Assembly (NCBI RefSeq): GCF_016545825.1
Contig: NC_052622.1
Span: 40,571,263 to 40,635,262 of the forward strand
Origin: Eucalyptus grandis
Taxonomy: Eukaryota; Streptophyta; Magnoliopsida; Myrtales; Myrtaceae
Direction: 5' to 3'
Length of the DNA: 64,000 bases
Below the pieces are notes generated by a model. It was given only the letters and a program-made list of their open reading frames with translations. It was not told the origin of the DNA and made no database searches. The stretch's first letter is position 1. The number at the start of each line of letters is the position of its first letter. A program made the translations under genes and the position numbers. This document shows positions 58,753 to 64,000 of this stretch, piece by piece.

Positions 58753-61075
58753 ACTCTTCCCCTCTTATAAAAATTTATTCTTCGAAATTTAAACCTTTAC
58801 CAATCCTTAAACAAAATGGTGGGGGTATCATCGTCTCATCTATTCTCACTTTCCTCGGTTGCTTCTTCAGTCCCATGGCGTTGTCAAATCACTTTGACTA
58901 AGGGGACTATCTTGGTTCACTGAATCCGTTCTTTCTGAACCAACAACCGAACCGACTTCTCACGTACGACACTCTATCGTCCACGTCTAATTCTTCAAGA
59001 TTTAGCACGTGAGTCAAGTCAGGTTCGTACGTTTTCAACCTTAACACGTGAAAGAGGTTATGCATTTGTGCCTACCCCGGCGGCAACGCAAGACAATACG
59101 TTAAGATCCCGATTCTTTTCAGAATCTCAAAGGAAACTACGTACCTCGGTTCTAGATTTCTCCCCTCTTTGCTGAAGCGCAAGGTATCCCTCATTGGTGA
59201 CACCTCCAAAAAGATGTAATCACCAATTTGGAACTTTCAGGGCCTTCAATGCTCAACAATACAACTTTTCTGGTGGCACTGAGCAGTCTATAATCTGATT
59301 ACGTCACGACAATTGCAATCATCGACCGCTGATTGACCCTCGGCTTGTGATCTTTCTTTCTCTGATCTCATCTCAACAAACTGAAGTTCTGCACACTCTG
59401 CTCTGTTTTGCCTCAAAAGGAACTATCTGATTGATTTGCTAAAACTGGGAACCTCGGTTCTAGATTTGATATAATTCGTCACTAGTATTCCACGCTGACG
59501 AACTGTCTGACACACATACACTTCGGCATGCCTATTACAATCAATATCCTTCCATACAGCGATAAAGTGGGCTGACTTATACGCCAACTGGAGTCATTAT
59601 TCCTTCGACTCCTTGGTAAACCTATCACAACATTCCATCATGATATACTTCCATTCCCACTCGGGACTCTCGAGTGATTGTAAATGTCCTCTCGACTTAC
59701 AAAGCTATGCCTTGATTCCAAGCTGAGTATCCGGCTCAGTTATGAGTGCGGCTATAAGATTTGAAAGGTAGCCCATCTCAAATTTGAAAACCGAATCTCT
59801 AACTTTCTCAAGTAAGATTCATACTTTTACCAGTATATGCACCATTAAAGACTCTTGACTCAACACATCAGTGACTTCTTTCTTTCCCCCAGGGTGATAC
59901 CAAATAGCACCATCCTAGTCTTGCCAAGGTTCTGGCTCACGACACCGTCCGATATTGAACTCATTAGATCTCAACTGATGGGATGCATATGCAATGATCT
60001 TATCATGTCACATCAGTACGCACCCAGTCCTCCGCACAACACCTCACTATAGATCTCGCTTCACTAATAACTGTTTTGGTCTTCATCGGGTCCACGGAAA
60101 TTCTTTCACCATTCTTAGATTTCCCTTGTGCTCCTTAGCCTTCCTCGAATGCACCAGAATGTCATTAAAAGACACGAGCACAACCGATATAGATATTCCT
60201 TGCACACTCGGTTTGCCAAATCCATGACAGTAGCTGAAGTACTTATTAGGCCAAACGGTCTTACCATACTCTCATAAAGATCATATCAAGTACGAAAGGC
60301 TGTCTTCAGTATAACCTCCATCCTAGTTCGTAACTAACGACATCTTGTTCTCAAGTTGATCCTTGAAAACACAGACACTCTTGATGTCTAGTCACCCAAT
60401 TCGTCGATCTTTTACAATGGACGCTTGTTCTTGATCATCACCTAATTGAGTTGACGATGGTCGATGCATACTCGCAACAAACCATCTTTCTTTTTCTCAC
60501 AAACATAACTGATGTTTCCCCAAAGTGATGCACTGATATGCATGAATTCCTCATTCATCAATCTTCACATCTGCATCTTCAGTTCTACCAATCTAGACAA
60601 CAATGGCTAGTAAGAAGCCTTCGAGAGTGGCTTTATCCTGGTGCTAGCTCGATCGCAATTTCTATCTTTTTCTTTGACGATGGTCTGACAGTTCTTGTGA
60701 CAACACATTTAGAAATTCTTAGACCATTGAGATGTCCTCCATCTCTAGTTCTCCAATTTGTTCTACCCAAGACAATCACCAAGCAACCTTGGCAACCTCC
60801 GTCTAACAAACAAGTTGCCCTCAGCCAACGAGATTAATGAAATCGAAGATTCTTTTCAACTCCCAATAACCTCGACACTTTTACATGCTAATGGACTAAA
60901 TTGGATTACTCCATGACCATGATTCATTATCACAAGATGCTCCATGAACCCACACTATTCACGTGGCATCAAACTCACACCTCAGCAACTAGTCAAGCAC
61001 AACTATTGCTAGTGATTCCCCTTTCTTTCACTTTTACTTCAACAATTTAAGTTCTACCAACTTAGCATCAAACTA
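58753..61075 (-). mobile_element. Ty3/gypsy internal region (RT, integrase), decayed and cut by gap
   Basis: Just inside the 3' LTR the minus strand reads AAGAGGGGAAGAGT (58753-58766), a polypurine tract. Next come the integrase C-terminus, with GDYIFLEVSPMRDTLRFS and an RYVVSFEILKRIG block (about 59000-59240), and an integrase core trace (SAHFIAVW, about 59480-59640). RT lies at about 60080-60520, with DGLLRVCIDHRQLN, KTAFRT, RPFGL and a lost YxDD. RT before integrase defines Ty3/gypsy; the KEGRNLEPRYV-type tail resembles Tekay/Del chromoviruses. There are many stops. Gag and the 5' LTR would be in or beyond the N gap. Confidence 0.88.
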
Positions 61076-61175
61076 NNNNNNNNNNNNNNNNNNNNNNNNN
61101 NNNNNNNNNNNNNNNNNNNNNNNNNNNNNNNNNNNNNNNNNNNNNNNNNNNNNNNNNNNNNNNNNNNNNNNNNNN
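61076..61175. other. Assembly gap (100 N)
   Basis: Exactly 100 N, the conventional length for a gap of unknown size. It separates the gypsy internal region from the lectin pseudogene, so their true distance and order are not certain. Confidence 1.
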
Positions 61176-61258
61176 TATTTTCTTGTTCTGTCTAATTTAT
61201 TGATCGATCGCTTGCTTGCCGCAACACAACTCACATTGGGGAGTCTAGGAAACTAAGA

Positions 61259-61990
61259 CTAATGAAGACTTTGAGCTTGTCCATTTACAATGAAGCTCCT
61301 TCCAAGGATGTAATGAGAAGTCACTAACGACCTGGTCGAGGACGAGAAACCCACGTACATCGTCTCCTTGATGATCGGCGAGAGATCAGCGGACAGAGAT
61401 AAAAGGGGAATCTTCAGTTTCTCAACATTGCTAGGAGCTAATATGATATTGATTTGCTTTTGCGCCTTCAAAATCAACCAGAACTTGCGTCGTTTCACCG
61501 GTCATCAGGCTCTAGTTTGTGAAGACCCCAGCGGGACAACTAGTATATCCTGCAGGGGCAGATTTTACGGAGGTTGGCCGGCCCAGTGACGTCGATCTCA
61601 ATGTGGTTATCATTGACATCGTGGATTTGGATTATGTCAAATAATAATGTGACAATGCGGTTCGTGGCATTACCAATGTTGGTTTCGTTGAAGAGGCCAA
61701 AATAATTACTAGGAAGAGCTCCAGGAAATACTCTATCAGGAGCTAATATGAAAGCGAACCTATAACACGCACAGGTGGATAGTCGTAAATCACATTGAAG
61801 ATGAAAGTTGCGGAGAAAGAGTAGACAGATCCACTGGATGTGCTCTTGACCTTAAATTGGGTCAGCATAGAAGGCATAACTGTGCTTCTTTTGGTTGTAT
61901 CGGTTACTTTAAGGAGGCCATTGCCACTGAATGCGGCTAAACCATAGAGGCTAAGATTGGTCGACCGGAAACGTGAAACTGCTGGTATGG
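61259..61990 (-). pseudogene. Legume-lectin domain fragment of an L-LecRK pseudogene
   Basis: The minus strand matches the lectin half of the neighbouring receptor kinase. Blocks include FRSTNLSLYGLAAFSGNGLL, SGSVYSFSATFIFNV, an island around NDNHIEID, and then SPIIKETMYVGFSSS and SHYILGRSFIVNGQAQSL. They are spread over at least three frames with stops. The transmembrane and kinase parts are missing, either lost or hidden by the gap at 61076-61175. It is a tandem relic of the gene at 62528-64000. Confidence 0.85.
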
Positions 61991-62527
61991 TGAGCTAGTA
62001 TAAAGTTTGCCGGGGGAGAAACTGCCGGATCAATCATGGAGAACAGGTCCAGAAGCTGGATAAATTCCCTGAATACACTACTCAGAAGATATCGTTTGAC
62101 TCTCCTAGGATCAAATTGAATCTAATGCAATTTCAACTATCAGTACCTTGACTTGTGTCGCTATATTTCCTATGAATAAAAAATTCACGTGTCAATGGTG
62201 CATATATATTAGGGACTCGACTGTTAAATCATGCAAGGATTGAAACAAACTAGTAATAATTCTTATAGAAGGTGGACTTGCTCTTATACTCTGGGGGCTG
62301 ACCAAAAGGGTAAACCAAAGAAGGAGGCAATTTAAGCTAATGCATCCATTCCCAAGAACATGTAAGAATATACTGCAGAGATTGGTTCGATCCATAGAAT
62401 CTTAAATTACAGTTTACATATACTCACATAGTCACAAACTACGAAGACTTGATGCACAAGAACATTAGTTTGACTTTTACTTCGATTTATGAAATGTGCT
62501 TTCACTTTAATATTCCTAGCTTTAGAC
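61991..62527. other. Spacer between the lectin pseudogene and the lectin kinase
   Basis: No coding frame is supported. It includes the upstream side of the lectin fragment and the 3' UTR of the kinase gene. Confidence 0.5.
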
Positions 62528-64000
62528 TTATCTTCCACCAGAGAGGACAGAGTTTGCAACAGAAGATGTCTGAGAAAACGCCTTGTCTGTGGAAGCCGGA
62601 CAAGACGTGCCAGACGTACTAAAACCTTCATGATACGCATATTCCAATTTACCTTTTGAAATTCCAAGATATGATAACTCCTCTAATGCGAGGTCCCCGT
62701 CCAAGTACTGCACCACTTGACGCATGCTTGGTCTCGCAGTTGGCTGAGACTGGGAGCACAACAATCCTAGTTGCAGCACTAGCTCCACCTCCTTCGCCAC
62801 AAAGTCCGTCCCTAAGTTCGGGTCTCTTGCCTCCAGAATGTCACCTTTATCCCAGCAAGAAAACACCCAGTCCACCAATATCAGGGGCTCCTCCCCTCGA
62901 GTCTCAATCGGCCTTCTTCCACAGGCAACTTCAAGCAAAAATGCCCCGAACGCGAAAACATCTGTGCTTGTAGTGGCCCTGGCAGATCGAGTGTTCTCTG
63001 GGGCTAGATATCCAAAAGTTCCCACCAAATGTGTGGTTCGAGGATCTGTACCATGATCATATAGTCTTGCAAGCCCAAAATCTCCTAACCTTCCATTTAG
63101 TTCTGAATCAAGCAAGACGTTGCTAGCTTTGATATCCCTGTGAATCACTACTTGTTCCCATCCTTCATGGAGATAAGAGAGGCCATATGCAACACCTTTG
63201 ATCACTCCAAATCTTAGACTCCAACTGAGGGTCACCCTTGGTTGGTTATAGAGGTACTTGTCTAGGCTTCCATTTGGCATGTAGTCATAAACCAACAGCA
63301 GTTCACCCTTTCGACGGCAGTATCCGAGAAGTGTCACAATGTTCCGATGACGAAGCCGACCAATACTAATAATCTCGGCAATAAACTGTCTCATCCCTTG
63401 CCTCGATTCATGAGAAACTCTCTTCACTGCAATCTCAGTTTTCGAGGTAGGTAATACCCCTCTATAAACGCTACCAAAACCACCAGCTCCTAGTAGCTCC
63501 TGATCTCTGAACCCCTTTGTGGCAACATAGAGATCTTTGTACTTGAACCGATGCGGACTATAGTCACGCTCCCAATCTTCAAGAACCTCTGTGAATTTTC
63601 TTCTTTTTCTAATTGCATAAGCCATCACAAATACTACTATTGACAGAAAGAACAAGCATATGAAAGGCAGTCCAGTAGTGAGAAGAATGGATTTCTGTTT
63701 CTTTTTCATGTCGGGTAATCTAGGAAGTTGAGACAAATCAAGCCTATGAGCTTGTCCATTTACCTTAAAGCTCCATCCGAGGATATAATGAGTAGTTAAG
63801 AACGCACCGGTTGAGGAAGAGAACCCAACGTACATGTTCTCCTTGAAGATCGGCGAGAGATTGAAGGACAGAGACAAAAGGGGAGTGTTCGGTTTGTCGA
63901 CATTGACTGGAGCTAATGTGACCCTGATTTGTTTCTGCACACCATCATAATCCACCCAGATTTGCAGTGCTTTACCACTAATCAGACTCAAGTTTCTGAA
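62528..64000 (-). CDS. L-type lectin-domain receptor kinase, 5' end outside window
   Basis: Single open frame, uninterrupted from the window edge to the stop at 62530-62528 (about 490 residues visible). It begins inside the lectin domain (LSLISGKALQIWVDYDG), then MYVGFSSSTG and HYILGWSFKVNG. The TM helix is LLTTGLPFICLFFLSIVVFV. The kinase follows, with [58 protein letters not shown] and a C-terminal SVANSVLSGGR. All kinase catalytic residues are present, so this copy looks functional. It is the best reference for the broken copy at 40.0-42.0 kb, which shares the same C-terminus (SGGR). The signal peptide and first lectin strands lie beyond 64000. Confidence 0.93.
   Translation of the reverse strand, partial: FRNLSLISGKALQIWVDYDGVQKQIRVTLAPVNVDKPNTPLLSLSFNLSPIFKENMYVGFSSSTGAFLTTHYILGWSFKVNGQAHRLDLSQLPRLPDMKKKQKSILLTTGLPFICLFFLSIVVFVMAYAIRKRRKFTEVLEDWERDYSPHRFKYKDLYVATKGFRDQELLGAGGFGSVYRGVLPTSKTEIAVKRVSHESRQGMRQFIAEIISIGRLRHRNIVTLLGYCRRKGELLLVYDYMPNGSLDKYLYNQPRVTLSWSLRFGVIKGVAYGLSYLHEGWEQVVIHRDIKASNVLLDSELNGRLGDFGLARLYDHGTDPRTTHLVGTFGYLAPENTRSARATTSTDVFAFGAFLLEVACGRRPIETRGEEPLILVDWVFSCWDKGDILEARDPNLGTDFVAKEVELVLQLGLLCSQSQPTARPSMRQVVQYLDGDLALEELSYLGISKGKLEYAYHEGFSTSGTSCPASTDKAFSQTSSVANSVLSGGR

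Overview
The window is nuclear DNA of a flowering plant, almost certainly a woody eudicot. The genes have many short exons with GT-AG introns, the intergenic DNA is AT-rich and full of microsatellites and retroelements, and two genes (Rubisco activase and L-type lectin receptor kinases) are plant-specific. I lean towards a Myrtaceae-like genome, but only by impression. No tRNA, rRNA, CRISPR or prokaryotic feature was seen.

Layout: 1-4.7 kb is a decayed Ty1/copia retrotransposon on the minus strand, with a 655-bp DNA-transposon-like insertion in its gag. A LINE tail follows, and then a seven-copy ~245-bp tandem array (5.7-7.5 kb). An 11-exon RCC1-repeat gene (7.7-13.9 kb, minus) and a 5-exon tropinone-reductase-like SDR gene (16.6-20.3 kb, minus) come next. 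The last intron of the SDR gene carries a young, 5'-truncated LINE with a 513-codon open frame and a perfect 14-bp target duplication. From 20.3 to 25.8 kb there are MITEs with perfect 9-bp duplications and very short LINE-tail insertions. Rubisco activase (25.8-27.9 kb, plus) follows, with two one-base deletions, both in C runs. A ~2.1-kb tandem duplication of an unrecognised, decayed gene lies at 28.3-32.5 kb.

From 33 to 46 kb the DNA is mostly AT-rich, with two related GC-cored Harbinger-like elements and further MITEs. It holds one L-type lectin receptor kinase on the plus strand (40.0-42.0 kb), broken by a single in-frame stop. A 6-exon CCR/DFR-family reductase (phenylacetaldehyde-reductase-like, 46.3-48.6 kb, minus) is intact. 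From 49.6 to 61.1 kb there is a nest of Ty3/gypsy LTRs: a solo LTR with a 5-bp duplication sits inside a second LTR, which is itself interrupted by the 3' LTR and pol region of a third element running into a 100-N gap. After the gap come a lectin-domain pseudogene fragment and an intact-looking but window-truncated lectin receptor kinase, both on the minus strand.

The genes do not form one pathway. Rubisco activase acts in the chloroplast stroma, the two reductases belong to specialised metabolism, the lectin kinases are plasma-membrane receptors, and the RCC1 protein is a beta-propeller of unknown partner. I found no convincing undescribed biological system. The notable items are the nested and very short transposon insertions with readable target duplications, the G-rich tandem array, and the lesions in two otherwise well-preserved genes.
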